From positions 2,115,311-2,179,310 of the forward strand of contig NZ_CP078078.1 of the NCBI RefSeq assembly GCF_023101205.1: 64,000 nucleotides of DNA. The letters are read 5' to 3'. Numbering within the stretch: position 1 is the stretch's first letter; each line of letters opens with the position of its first letter. Shown in pieces: positions 1 through 8,579 of the stretch. A program made the position numbers and the translations under genes. This DNA is from Microbacterium aurugineum (GTDB lineage Bacteria > Actinomycetota > Actinomycetes > Actinomycetales > Microbacteriaceae). The notes under the pieces were generated by a model that was not told where the DNA came from, did not search any database, and was given only the letters and a program-made list of their open reading frames with translations.

Positions 1-523
1 CTGCGGCGTACTGCTCACGGCGGATCGCCGGCGTCTGACCGGAGACGATGATGCCGGTGGTCATGCCCAGGGCACGGAACACGCGCCCCATGAGTTCCGC
101 CTGATAGCTCGCGAGGAAGTCGTTGACGGTGATGACGTGGACGCCCTTGCCGGCGATCGCGTTCAGGTACGCGGGGAGGGTGGCGACGAGGGTCTTGCCC
201 TCACCGGTCTTCATCTCCGCGATGTTCCCGAGGTGCAGCGCCGCGCCACCCATGATCTGCACGTCGTAGGCGCGCATACCGAGCGTGCGCTTGGCGGCTT
301 CGCGCACCGCGGCGAACGCCTCGGGCATCAACTGGTCGAGCGTCTCACCCTTCTCGTACCGCGCCCGCAGCTCCGTCGTCTCGTTGCGCAGTTCGTCGTC
401 GGTGAGCTTGGAGATGTCCTCTTCCAGCGCTCCCACTGCCTTGACGACCTGATTCAGGCGGCGGATGACCCGCCCCTCGCCCGCACGCAGCAGCTTCTCA
501 AGAGGATTGGCCACGGATGTCAT
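1..523 (-). CDS. secA: SecA preprotein translocase ATPase, N-terminal part (cut by window edge)
   Basis: ATPase motor that drives proteins through SecYEG at the cytoplasmic membrane. About 174 N-terminal residues are visible; the rest lies beyond base 1. They show the SecA amino-terminal helix, the Walker A box MKTGEGKT at residues 104-111, and VNDFLA (family VNDYLA) shortly after. The ATG is preceded by GGGAG at good spacing. Position next to hpf/comF/mtrAB fits secA1 of actinobacteria. Whether this is SecA1 or SecA2 cannot be decided from the fragment alone; the synteny favours SecA1. Confidence 0.96.
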   Translation of the reverse strand, partial: MTSVANPLEKLLRAGEGRVIRRLNQVVKAVGALEEDISKLTDDELRNETTELRARYEKGETLDQLMPEAFAAVREAAKRTLGMRAYDVQIMGGAALHLGNIAEMKTGEGKTLVATLPAYLNAIAGKGVHVITVNDFLASYQAELMGRVFRALGMTTGIIVSGQTPAIRREQYAA

Positions 524-669
524 CTCCCTGTCAGTGGGTAAATCGCCGGCCATCGGTGGACCCGACGCCAGGCATACTTCGCCATGTTACCGGGCCGTGA
601 CCTCCACGTCGCCTGCACGTCGCCTGCAGGACGACCCGCGCGTCACGACGAGAGCATGCCCGGTAACCA

Positions 670-675
670 TATACT
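670..675 (+). promoter_or_regulatory. Possible -10 box for the padR gene
   Basis: TATACT lies 38 nt upstream of the padR ATG, which has its own GAGGAG ribosome site. The hexamer sits inside a partly repeated GGTAAC/GGTATC stretch (662-680) that could also be an autoregulatory operator, as PadR proteins commonly bind their own promoters. No good -35 box is seen. Confidence 0.3.
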
Positions 676-713
676 CGGTATCGCATTCGGCCCGATCACA
701 CGAGGAGACGACG

Positions 714-1364
714 ATGTCCGTACGCCAGAGCATGCTCGCCATCCTCGCCCAGGGACCCTGCTACGGATACCAGCTCCGGCACGAGTTCGACCGACGCACC
801 GGTTCGGTCTGGCCGTTGAACGTCGGCCAGATCTACAACACCCTCGAACGACTCGAACAGGACGGCCTCGTGCAGCGCGGCCACACCGATGAGCAGGGGC
901 ATGTGTACTGGCGGATCACCCGCGCCGGAGAGGCGGAGGTCGCACGGTGGCTCGCCTCCCCCCTCGCGCGTGCCAAGGGAGCCCGCGATGAGCTGGCGAT
1001 CAAGCTCGCCGTCGCCGCGACCCTCCCCGGTGTCGACGCCGCGGCCACGATCCACGCCCAGCGCGCGGCATCCCTGGAGCATCTCGAGACGTTGCGGCAG
1101 GTCAGACGGACGAAGCGCGGTGAGGACGGACCCCAGGGACTCGCCTGGTCACTAGTGGTCGACTCGATGATCTTCTCCGCCGAAGCCGAGGTGCGCTGGC
1201 TCGACCACGCCGCCGAGCGCCTCACCGGACACCCGCAGCACGCGATGGCGCTCGAACTCACGGAGGAGCGACCCAAACGCGGACGCCCTGCGAAATCCGG
1301 CGCCGCGATCACCGATGCCGAGATCACCGGTGCCGAGATCACCGAAACCGCGCCTGCAGCCTGA
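714..1364 (+). CDS. PadR family transcriptional regulator
   Basis: Predicted DNA-binding repressor of 216 aa. The N-terminal winged helix (about residues 5-75) carries the PadR pattern ILAQGPCYGYQLRHEF, then VGQIYNTLERLEQDGLV and YWRITRAGE. The C-terminal half is the helical dimerisation domain (Vir_C-like). The ATG follows GAGGAG at about 7 nt. The tail is low-complexity, from three 15-bp repeats at the 3' end. It sits alone between secA and a coiled-coil protein gene, on the opposite strand to secA; its target is not evident. PadR proteins often control neighbouring transporters, but none is adjacent. Confidence 0.88.
   Translation: MSVRQSMLAILAQGPCYGYQLRHEFDRRTGSVWPLNVGQIYNTLERLEQDGLVQRGHTDEQGHVYWRITRAGEAEVARWLASPLARAKGARDELAIKLAVAATLPGVDAAATIHAQRAASLEHLETLRQVRRTKRGEDGPQGLAWSLVVDSMIFSAEAEVRWLDHAAERLTGHPQHAMALELTEERPKRGRPAKSGAAITDAEITGAEITETAPAA
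1305..1349 (+). repeat. Three 15-bp tandem units at the 3' end of padR
   Basis: Units at 1305-1319, 1320-1334 and 1335-1349 share the core GATCACCG and encode the pentad pattern (A/E)ITxA. They form the unstructured tail of the PadR protein and suggest slippage-driven length variation. Confidence 0.8.
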
Positions 1365-1456
1365 GCGAACATCGTCGCGACGACCACAGGGCCGCTCGAC
1401 CGAACTTCCCCGTTCGCCCGGAGCGGATGCTCAGCCGGCTCATGCGCCGGGGAAAC

Positions 1457-1462
1457 TAGGAT
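1457..1462 (+). promoter_or_regulatory. -10 box, probable leaderless promoter (coiled-coil protein gene)
   Basis: TAGGAT followed by 6 nt and the ATG. Transcription would begin at or next to the start codon, and no Shine-Dalgarno sequence is present. Confidence 0.5.
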
Positions 1463-1468
1463 CGACCC

Positions 1469-2791
1469 ATGGCTGGTTTTTGGGGCAAGCGCAAACGCGA
1501 ACAGGAAGAGCTCGCCGCTCGGGACGCCGATCTGGCTCGGCGTGCGGAGCAGGCCCTCGTCGGAGCGGACGAGCGGATCCGCACCACAGCCGACGAGCTC
1601 TCCTTCGCCGAGGCCGAACTCGGCGAAGGCCTGACCGCCGACCTGCGGACGGCACTCGCCGCGGTGCGCACCCATCTGCGCGAGGCGTTCCAGCTCCACC
1701 AGCTGAATCACGATGAGATCCCCGACACGGACGAAGAGCTCCGCACCCGCAATGCACGCATCCTGCAGCTGTGCGACTGGGCGCAGGACCTCCTCGACGA
1801 GAAGACCTCCGAGCTCGCGGAGTCCGTCTCCACGGTTCGACGCGCGCCCGAGATCATCGCACGGGTGAGAGCGGAGGCTGAGGCGCTCAGCGCCCGCATC
1901 CCGCAGACCAACGAGGCTGTCGCACGTCTCTCCGCACGCTACGCCGATTCCGCGATGCACCAGATCACGGCCAGCGCCGCCGAAGCGGAGCAGCTCATCA
2001 GCTTCGCGACCCACAGCGCCGACGTGTCGGAGCGCCGTCGCACGGCGAAGCAGAACGAAGAGGCGAACGTCGCGCTCGAGACCGCGACCGAAGCGACCCG
2101 GCGAGCATCCGCGCTCCTCGACGCGGTCGAGGACTTCGAGATCGAAGCATTGCGCGCCGAATCCACGCTCGCCGAAGTCGTGGCAGACTCCCGCAACGAC
2201 CTCATCGCCGCACGCAACGCTCCCGCGGTACCGGCGGTGGCCTCAGCCGTCGCAGACCTCCAGGCCGCGCTCTCGGCGCTGACGCCGTCGGGACAACCCA
2301 ACGATCCGTTCGCGGAGCTCTCCCGCTTGCGTGACGCCAACTCCGCGCTGGACGACGCCATCGCGAAGGCACGCCACCGCGCCGAGAACCCGCTCCCGAG
2401 CATCGCCCAGGTGCAGCACGCGATCGACGACGCCGACCGACAGCTGGGCGTGGCACGCGGCTTGATCGCCGGTCATCGCGGCTGGATCGGCGCGGACGCC
2501 CGCACACGCCTCGCCGAGGCGGAGCGACTTCGTGTCGACCTCTCCGACCTCCTCCCGGCCGAAGAGACCCGCGAAGCCGCCCTCGTGCAGGCACGACGGG
2601 TCGCACACCTCGCCTCCGAGGCTCTGCAGCTCGCCCAGCGCGACATCGATTCGTCCCGCCCGCAGGACGAGGGCTGGGGCGGCGGCGGATGGGGAGGCGG
2701 CGGCGGACGACGCGGTGGCGGCGGTGACCTCGCATCCGGCATCCTCGGTGGACTCGTGATCGGCAGCCTGCTCGACGGAATCTTCGACTGA
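1469..2791 (+). CDS. Coiled-coil protein with glycine-rich tail, resembling the C-terminal part of TPM-domain proteins
   Basis: Function unknown. The 440-aa product is mostly long alpha-helix rich in Ala, Glu and Arg, then a Gly/Trp/Arg-rich linker (about residues 396-418, GGGGWGGGGG type) and a short hydrophobic end, GILGGLVIGSLLDGIFD. This layout matches, from memory, the C-terminal half of actinobacterial membrane proteins that carry an N-terminal TPM domain. No TPM domain, signal peptide or N-terminal membrane segment is visible here, so it may be a free-standing derivative acting inside the cell. The ATG lies 6 nt after a TAGGAT box, suggesting leaderless translation. The gene converges on hpf across a strong terminator. 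Confidence 0.75.
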   Translation: MAGFWGKRKREQEELAARDADLARRAEQALVGADERIRTTADELSFAEAELGEGLTADLRTALAAVRTHLREAFQLHQLNHDEIPDTDEELRTRNARILQLCDWAQDLLDEKTSELAESVSTVRRAPEIIARVRAEAEALSARIPQTNEAVARLSARYADSAMHQITASAAEAEQLISFATHSADVSERRRTAKQNEEANVALETATEATRRASALLDAVEDFEIEALRAESTLAEVVADSRNDLIAARNAPAVPAVASAVADLQAALSALTPSGQPNDPFAELSRLRDANSALDDAIAKARHRAENPLPSIAQVQHAIDDADRQLGVARGLIAGHRGWIGADARTRLAEAERLRVDLSDLLPAEETREAALVQARRVAHLASEALQLAQRDIDSSRPQDEGWGGGGWGGGGGRRGGGGDLASGILGGLVIGSLLDGIFD

Positions 2792-2818
2792 CCCGAGCCC
2801 TCACGCCTCCCGGACGTC

Positions 2819-2856
2819 GAAACGGCCCGGTCCCTTTCTCGGGGCCGGGCCGTTTC
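2819..2856. terminator. Bidirectional hairpin terminator between convergent genes
   Basis: A GC-rich inverted repeat (GAAACGGCCCGG against CCGGGCCGTTTC) with a loop containing TTTCTC, placed between the stop codons of the coiled-coil gene and hpf. T-rich ends on both strands make it usable in both directions. Confidence 0.8.
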
Positions 2857-2866
2857 GCAACGTCGA

Positions 2867-3523
2867 TCAGGAGGCGAGGGCCTCGGACGGCGGAGCCTGG
2901 GTGCTCAACGCGATCACGCCGTAGTCCCAGCCCTTGCGCCGGTAGACGACACTCGGGTGGTCGGTGCGGACGTCCACGAAGAGGAAGAAGTCGTGTCCGA
3001 CCAGTTCCATCCGGTCGACGGCCTCCTCGACGGTCATCCACTCGGCGTCGAAGCTCTTCGTGCGGATGACGACGGGCGAGTACTCCTCCTCTTCCGTCTG
3101 CTGCACCGGCACGTTGCCGGTGGCGACGGCATGCAGGACATCCGCCGACGCCGGCTGGACGTCGATGCCCGTGAGAGCTCCGCTCTCCTTCTCGAAGTGA
3201 GCGCCGCGGGGGTGCTGTCGTCCATCGACCCGCTTCTCCTTCGCGCGACGCAGCTGCTCGGACATCTTGTCCACCGCGAGATCGAGAGCGACGAACTTGT
3301 CTCCATCGGTCGCTTCGGCTCGGACGACCGGTCCCTTCCCGATCAGCGTGAGCTCGACGGTCTCATCGGGCACATGACCGTTGCGATACACGCGATGGGT
3401 GACCTTCACATCCAGCCGCTGCGCGCGAGACGCGAGCATCTGGATCTTGGCGATCTTCTCTTCGACAACGGTTCGGAAGCGATCGGTGATACCCACTCCG
3501 ACGCCAACGATGCTTGTTTCCAT
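2867..3523 (-). CDS. hpf: Ribosome hibernation promoting factor, long form
   Basis: Binds the 30S decoding region and dimerises ribosomes into inactive 100S particles in stationary phase. The 218-aa length fits long HPF. The N-terminal S30AE/YfiA domain (about 1-105) begins METSIVGVGVGIT and has the usual basic helix QLRRAKEKR. The C-terminal dimerisation domain starts near VVIRTKSF and contains VGHDFFLFVD and VVYRRKGWDYGVI. The ATG has an AAGGAGG site. It lies downstream of comF on the same strand, the usual actinobacterial order, with 132 nt between them that could hold its own promoter. Confidence 0.95.
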   Translation of the reverse strand: METSIVGVGVGITDRFRTVVEEKIAKIQMLASRAQRLDVKVTHRVYRNGHVPDETVELTLIGKGPVVRAEATDGDKFVALDLAVDKMSEQLRRAKEKRVDGRQHPRGAHFEKESGALTGIDVQPASADVLHAVATGNVPVQQTEEEEYSPVVIRTKSFDAEWMTVEEAVDRMELVGHDFFLFVDVRTDHPSVVYRRKGWDYGVIALSTQAPPSEALAS

Positions 3524-3655
3524 TGCTGCCTCCTTGTCCCGGTCCTCCCGGCCAAGGGCGGACCGTGGTCGCCTTGTGTCCCCCCACCGTAGTCCGCCCG
3601 TCGACGGATGTCACGAGCTGGTTCTCCTGTGTCTCCGGTGGGTTGTCGATGAGGT

Positions 3656-4303
3656 TCATGCGAATCCGCCACGAAGCGGCGTGGCGGCGAGCGCGACGGC
3701 CGCGACGACTCGGAACCCGGCCACCGTGAGGGCGCGCGCTGCCTCGTCGAATGTCGCCCCGGTCGTGATCACGTCGTCGACGATGACCGCCTCGGCTCCC
3801 TCCCCTCGGTGCCGTGCACGCATCGCTCCGCGGACGTTCGTCTGGCGTGCGCGAGCGCCCAGCCCGCGCTGATCCGGGCGCGCTCCCTCGACGGCGAGCA
3901 CGGCCTGCGGATCCGCGTGCGCACGGCGGACCAGCAGGTCCGGGACACGGTAGCCCCGACGTCGGAAAGCGGCCCGGCTCGTCGGAACGGGCACGATCCA
4001 CGTCGCCGATGTCACCAGCGGGCTGAGGACGCTCGCCAGCGCCGCACCGAGCGGGCGCGCGATGAGCGTGTCCCCCTCCCCCTTGAGCCGCCGGATGCAG
4101 CGCGCCGCCACCCCGTCGAACTCGAGGGCGGACCAGACGGGCAGCCCCGCCGGTGTCACCGACTCCTGCGCCCGCGGCGCCAAGGCACTCCGACAGCCTG
4201 GGCACAGCAGGAGGCCGGGCTCAGCGCAGCCCGCGCAGTTCGCGGCGAGCAGGAACGCGGCGACCTCGGCGCCGATCCGAAGGAGACGGGATTCTTCCTG
4301 CAT
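3656..4303 (-). CDS. comF: ComF family phosphoribosyltransferase-like protein
   Basis: A 215-aa cytoplasmic protein related to ComF/GntX, which serves DNA uptake in competent bacteria. Two CxxC pairs (Cys23/26 and Cys34/37) form the zinc ribbon. The PRPP-binding loop VIVDDVITTGAT is at about 173-184 and the basic RRRGY motif near 114-118. It sits between lpqB and hpf, as in other actinobacteria, but is separated from lpqB by 93 nt with a weak inverted repeat. CAGAAT lies 6 nt before the ATG and no ribosome site is seen, so it may be expressed from its own leaderless promoter. Whether this organism is competent cannot be told here. Confidence 0.9.
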   Translation of the reverse strand: MQEESRLLRIGAEVAAFLLAANCAGCAEPGLLLCPGCRSALAPRAQESVTPAGLPVWSALEFDGVAARCIRRLKGEGDTLIARPLGAALASVLSPLVTSATWIVPVPTSRAAFRRRGYRVPDLLVRRAHADPQAVLAVEGARPDQRGLGARARQTNVRGAMRARHRGEGAEAVIVDDVITTGATFDEAARALTVAGFRVVAAVALAATPLRGGFA

Positions 4304-4309
4304 CCGACG

Positions 4310-4315
4310 ATTCTG
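4310..4315 (-). promoter_or_regulatory. -10-like box, possible leaderless promoter of comF
   Basis: CAGAAT, then 6 nt, then the comF ATG. It deviates from TANNNT at the first base but matches the spacing seen at many other starts in the window. Confidence 0.35.
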
Positions 4316-4354
4316 CGACTCCTGGCATCGGTGACGCCGCCGAGCCGCCGGCCG

Positions 4355-4392
4355 TCCTGCACAAGCCTCGTGCGGGACTCTGCCGTGCAGGA
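4355..4392 (-). terminator. Weak inverted repeat after lpqB
   Basis: TCCTGCAC and GTGCAGGA, 8 bp each, separated by 22 nt, just downstream of the lpqB stop. There is no U-run, so termination is uncertain. Confidence 0.3.
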
Positions 4393-4396
4393 AGGG

Positions 4397-6115
4397 TCAT
4401 TCGCCTGCGCGGGTGGCGAGGACGGAGATCCCGGACGCGACTTCACGCCAGGCCGTCCCCGCATGTGCGAACAGCTGTCCGCCCGCACCGAGGATGCGCA
4501 CTCCCGCGGTCGTCCGCGCACCGGCGGCGGAGATCGCATCGCCCGGAGCGGCCTCCGAGGTACCCGGCCCCCCGACCATCTGAGTGATGAGTTTCGGACT
4601 GCTCGGGTCCATCAGCACACCCAGCTGGTCGGGACCCAACCACACCAGGCCCGTCGCCGGCTCGGAGAGCTGGATCAGCTGCTTGGCATCGCTGAGCTCG
4701 ATCGGAACACCCGCGGCGTCGCGGACGACGCCGGCCACGACCACCCAGTACTGCCTGCCGACCGTGATGACCGCGGCAACCCGACTGCCGTCCGCGGCGA
4801 CCCGGAGGTCCGAGATCGCGGAAGCATTCGGCCAGGCGTTCGCCACCGTCTGCGGAACCACCTCAGCGTCCCAGGCGCGTAGGGCGGAAGGATCCCCTCG
4901 CGGCACCGACCAGGTGTACCCGTACGGGTCGAGTGAAGGATCGATGAGCCCGGTACGCGAATCCAGCTCGATGCGGCTGCCGTCGCGGACGAGGTAGACG
5001 TGACCGTCTCCGAGTCGCGCCGCGACCTGGGACTCGTCCGCCGCCACATCGAGGGAGAGGATGGGTTGAGCGATCGCGGCGATCTCGGTGCTGATGCCGG
5101 GGAGCGGCGAGATCTCATCTCCCACGATCTTGCCGAAGACCCCGTCCTTCAGGACGAGCGTGCCGATCTCGGTCGAAGGTTCGATCACGTCGACCACGCC
5201 GGCATCGAGGTCGCGGCCGTCCACGGTGAACTGCACGCGCGTGACTGCGACCCCCGCGGCCCTCAGCGTCGCCTGCAACTGGGTGCGCATCCGCGCGAGC
5301 GTCGTCTCGTCGAGCGCGACCGCAGGACGGGTGAGCGCGACTTCGGCCACCTGCCCGGTGATCGGAACCGCGTCCTGGGCCAGCTGGACGTCGGCGGGGA
5401 ACGAGTTCTGCACGACGGGATCCAGCCAGGCGCTGGGCACACCGCCGATCAGTGCCCGCGTCACCGTCGTCGCCGGACTCTGGCGCCGAGGGAACCACCT
5501 CATGTCGGGGACGAGTCGCGACCAGCTGACGTCGAAATACTGCAGCGGGTAGGCGTCGTACACCTTGTCGAACCGCGGGTCGTCGATCACGACCCCGTCC
5601 AGCGCTTCCGTGATGCGCCATTCGCCGTCGTCCATCCGCTCGAGGGCGAACGGCATGGTCGAGGCACCGGGCGCATCCGCGTAGGCACCGGATTCGTCGA
5701 CGCTCGCGACCAGGTCCAGCTCGACCTGCACCTCCGCCGAATCCGCCTCCTCGACCAGCTCTTCGGGGACCGTCGAGGTGAGCGTGCGGGATTCCGGGCC
5801 CGCGTCGACGGACACGCCGGACGCGGGTCGCCAGGTCCGCTGCAACGCCGGCGAAAGGAACTCGCGTGCTGTGGCCCAGTTGTCAGCCGTGGTGATGCCG
5901 GCCTCCAGGAAGCCCTCCACGATCCGCTCGGGGCCGGCCCCCTTGACCGGGCCCGAGGCGACCGGGAAGAAGTCGATGTCCTGCGACGATTCGCCGAGCT
6001 TGAGGCCGACCGTCACATCGCCGCTGGTCGGAAGCCCTGCACACGCCGGCAGCAGCAGCGCGGCGATCGCCAGCGCCGCGCCACGCAATCGTCTCTTCGA
6101 TCGTGCGCGGATCAT
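4397..6115 (-). CDS. lpqB: Lipoprotein LpqB, partner of MtrB
   Basis: Secreted lipoprotein of 572 aa that in mycobacteria interacts with the sensor MtrB and affects MtrA phosphorylation and cell-wall homeostasis. A basic N-terminus (RARSKRRLRG) and hydrophobic core lead to the lipobox LLPAC, with lipidated Cys at residue 25. A GerMN-like domain occupies the first half (around 140-330) and a beta-propeller-like segment the rest. Its ATG overlaps the mtrB stop as ATGA, so it is translationally coupled in the mtrA-mtrB-lpqB operon. Confidence 0.95.
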   Translation of the reverse strand: MIRARSKRRLRGAALAIAALLLPACAGLPTSGDVTVGLKLGESSQDIDFFPVASGPVKGAGPERIVEGFLEAGITTADNWATAREFLSPALQRTWRPASGVSVDAGPESRTLTSTVPEELVEEADSAEVQVELDLVASVDESGAYADAPGASTMPFALERMDDGEWRITEALDGVVIDDPRFDKVYDAYPLQYFDVSWSRLVPDMRWFPRRQSPATTVTRALIGGVPSAWLDPVVQNSFPADVQLAQDAVPITGQVAEVALTRPAVALDETTLARMRTQLQATLRAAGVAVTRVQFTVDGRDLDAGVVDVIEPSTEIGTLVLKDGVFGKIVGDEISPLPGISTEIAAIAQPILSLDVAADESQVAARLGDGHVYLVRDGSRIELDSRTGLIDPSLDPYGYTWSVPRGDPSALRAWDAEVVPQTVANAWPNASAISDLRVAADGSRVAAVITVGRQYWVVVAGVVRDAAGVPIELSDAKQLIQLSEPATGLVWLGPDQLGVLMDPSSPKLITQMVGGPGTSEAAPGDAISAAGARTTAGVRILGAGGQLFAHAGTAWREVASGISVLATRAGE

Positions 6116-7794
6116 GGCCTCTCCCCCTCGTCGAACAGCTCGATGCGACTCTCGGCGAGCGAGATCGGCTGTGTCGCGTCGCCCAGTTCCGCCAACGGCT
6201 CCTGCGGCTCGACGGGAACCGGGCTCGGTCCGTCCAGCGTCCCCTCGTGCCGAGGAATGGTCAGCACGAAGTTCGTCCCGACCCCGAGTTCCGACCAGAC
6301 CGCCAGCGTTCCGCCGTGCAGGGTGGCGTCGCCGAGAGCGATCGACAGCCCGAGCCCCGTGCCGCCGATGGTGCGCTGTCGCGACGGGTCCGCCCGCCAG
6401 AACCGGTCGAACACCCGCTCCGCGTCACCCGGCTCCATCCCGAGACCGAAGTCCCGGACGCCGGCGGCGACCGCGTGCTGGTTGCTGTCGACCGTGATGA
6501 CGACCGGACGGCCCTCACCGTGCTCGATCGCGTTGCCGATCAGATTTCGCAGCACCCGGCGCACCCGGCGGGGGTCCATGTCCACGGGCGAGTAGCCGCC
6601 CGGCGCCACCAAGCGCAATTCGGTGCCGTGGCCATCCGCGAGCGGCCTCATCTGTTCGATGATGTCCTCGGCCAGGTGCGCGAGACTCGTGGCCTCGAGC
6701 TCGAGCTGCACCGATCCCGCGTCGTAGCGACTGATCTCGAGCAGATCCGAGAGCAGCGTCTCGAACCTCTGCACCTGCGCGTGCAACAGTTCCGCCGCGC
6801 GCGCCGTGGTCGGCTCGAACTCCGCACGCTGGTCGTTCAGCATGTCCGCGGCGAGTCGGATAGTGGTCAGCGGTGTACGCAACTCGTGCGAGACATCGGA
6901 GACGAAGCGCTGCTGCACCATCGACAGCTCGCCGAGTTCCTTGATCTGCGCCTCGATGCTGTCGGCCATGGCGTTGAACGAACGCCCGAGGACGGCCAGC
7001 TCGTCCTCGCCGTGCACATCGATCCGCACCCCCAGATCGCCCGCGGCGAGTCGCGCACTCGTCTCGGCGGCCTGGACGATCGGTGTCGACACGGCTCGCA
7101 GGACGATCCAGGAGATCGCCGCCACGATCGCCACGAGCCCGATTCCGGCGATCCAGAGCGTCCGTTGCACGAACAGGAGCGTCTGATCGGCATCGCCCAG
7201 GTCATAGGCGAAGTAGATCTCGAACGGCCCCGCTTCCGGGACCTGGAGCTGCTGCCCCACGACGATCCCGGGGACCACCCCGCCGTTCTCGACCGGGAGC
7301 GCGACGGACTGCCACTCCTGGCGGTCATCGAGCTCGACCACGCGCCTGCGCAGTTCCGGGCTCAACAGGCTTTCGTTCAGCCCGGCCTCGAACCCGTTCA
7401 ACGGCGAGGTGTCGGCGCCCGTCTCGATCTTGTATCCCGCGAGCTGGTCGGTGCTCGACGTCCGCGCCAACGTGTCCCTGATGCCGTCCCAGAGAGTGCT
7501 GAGTGCAGCCGGGTCGTCGCCCACCTCGGCCACATCGAGGATCCGCTGCGCCTGGTCGACCGCCCGACGGGCGTCTTCGAGGGCGACGTTCTTCCGTGAG
7601 ATGAAGAGGTCGTTCTGGATCGCGAGAGCCATCGTCACGCACGTGATGAAGATCGCCAACGAGGTCGCGAGCAGCGTGATCGAGAGGGTGCGGAACCGGA
7701 GGGACCGTCTCCACAGGAGACCGAACATCGTCGGCCAGCCTCGCCAGTCGCGCAGGACGGCGACCGTCGTCGTGGTCGCTGTCGTCGCAGCCAT
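6112..7794 (-). CDS. mtrB: Sensor histidine kinase MtrB
   Basis: Membrane histidine kinase of 560 aa that phosphorylates MtrA in control of cell division and wall metabolism. Two transmembrane segments (about 30-55 and 195-220) flank an extracytoplasmic sensor. HAMP follows (around 215-270, containing LAAGDLGVRI), then the HisKA box FVSDVSHELRTPL with the phospho-acceptor His. The ATPase domain shows N box NLIGNAIEHGEG, DFGLGM and GGTGLGLSIA. I chose the ATG 7 nt after the mtrA stop (MAATTAT...) because upstream in-frame codons lie inside mtrA. It ends in an ATGA overlap with lpqB. Confidence 0.96.
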   Translation of the reverse strand: MAATTATTTTVAVLRDWRGWPTMFGLLWRRSLRFRTLSITLLATSLAIFITCVTMALAIQNDLFISRKNVALEDARRAVDQAQRILDVAEVGDDPAALSTLWDGIRDTLARTSSTDQLAGYKIETGADTSPLNGFEAGLNESLLSPELRRRVVELDDRQEWQSVALPVENGGVVPGIVVGQQLQVPEAGPFEIYFAYDLGDADQTLLFVQRTLWIAGIGLVAIVAAISWIVLRAVSTPIVQAAETSARLAAGDLGVRIDVHGEDELAVLGRSFNAMADSIEAQIKELGELSMVQQRFVSDVSHELRTPLTTIRLAADMLNDQRAEFEPTTARAAELLHAQVQRFETLLSDLLEISRYDAGSVQLELEATSLAHLAEDIIEQMRPLADGHGTELRLVAPGGYSPVDMDPRRVRRVLRNLIGNAIEHGEGRPVVITVDSNQHAVAAGVRDFGLGMEPGDAERVFDRFWRADPSRQRTIGGTGLGLSIALGDATLHGGTLAVWSELGVGTNFVLTIPRHEGTLDGPSPVPVEPQEPLAELGDATQPISLAESRIELFDEGERP

Positions 7795-7801
7795 CGTGCT
7801 C

Positions 7802-8482
7802 CTAGCCCACGCTCCCGGCACGGTAGCCCACACCACGCACCGTCATCACGATCTTGGGGTTGTCCGGGTCGAGCTCGACCTTGGCGCGAAGGCGCTGCAC
7901 GTGCACGTTCACGAGTCGCGTGTCGGCCTTGTAGTGGTATCCCCACACCTGTTCCAGGAGCATCTCCCGGGAGAAGACCTGCTGCGGCTTCGAGGCGAGA
8001 GCGACGAGCAGCTGGAACTCCAAAGGCGTGAGTGCGATCGGGTCCGTCCCTCGACGCACCTCATGCGCGTCCACGTCGACGGTGAGGTCACCGACCCGCA
8101 GCTGTTCGCTGGTGGCCTGCGGCGTCGGGCGGAGACGAGTACGGATCCGCGCCACGAGTTCCTTGGGGTTGAACGGCTTGACCATGTAATCGTCCGCGCC
8201 CACCTCGAGCCCACGGACGACGTCGGCGGTGTCGCTGCGTGCCGTGAGCATGATGATCGGCACCCCGGATTCGGCGCGGATGCGCGTGCAGATCTCGATC
8301 CCGTCCATCCCGGGGAGCATGAGGTCGAGCAGCACCAGATCGGGTCGCTGCGTGCGCCACTCCTCGACGGCTCGCGCTCCGTCCGCGCAGAAGACCGGCT
8401 CGAAACCCTCGGTGCGCAGCACGATTCCGATCATCTCGGCGAGTGCTGTGTCATCGTCGACCACGAGAATGCGTGAGGTCAT
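7802..8482 (-). CDS. mtrA: Response regulator MtrA (OmpR family)
   Basis: Essential-type actinobacterial response regulator of 226 aa. The receiver domain has the acidic pocket VVDDD (residues 7-11), the phospho-acceptor Asp in LVLLDLMLPGMDG near 53, and the switch Lys in MVKPF. The C-terminal OmpR/PhoB winged helix ends with the recognition helix and hairpin VNVHVQRLRAKVE and VRGVGYR. It is the first gene of mtrA-mtrB-lpqB. TAAGGT lies 7 nt before the ATG, so a leaderless transcript is possible, although AAGG could also serve as a weak ribosome site. Confidence 0.97.
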   Translation of the reverse strand: MTSRILVVDDDTALAEMIGIVLRTEGFEPVFCADGARAVEEWRTQRPDLVLLDLMLPGMDGIEICTRIRAESGVPIIMLTARSDTADVVRGLEVGADDYMVKPFNPKELVARIRTRLRPTPQATSEQLRVGDLTVDVDAHEVRRGTDPIALTPLEFQLLVALASKPQQVFSREMLLEQVWGYHYKADTRLVNVHVQRLRAKVELDPDNPKIVMTVRGVGYRAGSVG

Positions 8483-8489
8483 AACTGTT

Positions 8490-8495
8490 ACCTTA
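8490..8495 (-). promoter_or_regulatory. -10 box, possible leaderless promoter of mtrA
   Basis: TAAGGT followed by AACAGTT and the mtrA ATG. GGTAAC in the same stretch resembles half of the GTAAC-type MtrA site described in actinobacteria, so autoregulation is conceivable but unproven. Confidence 0.35.
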
Positions 8496-8579
8496 TGGCA
8501 CCCAGTCCCAGAGGCCCCAGGTCTGCGCACCACGTCGTGGATATGACACGATGGGACCGCACGATGGAGGGAGTGCCTT

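Noticed and set aside
5000..6595. Long open frames opposite lpqB and mtrB
   Set aside because: High-GC third-position bias creates long antisense frames; these lack family motifs while the minus-strand genes are unmistakable.
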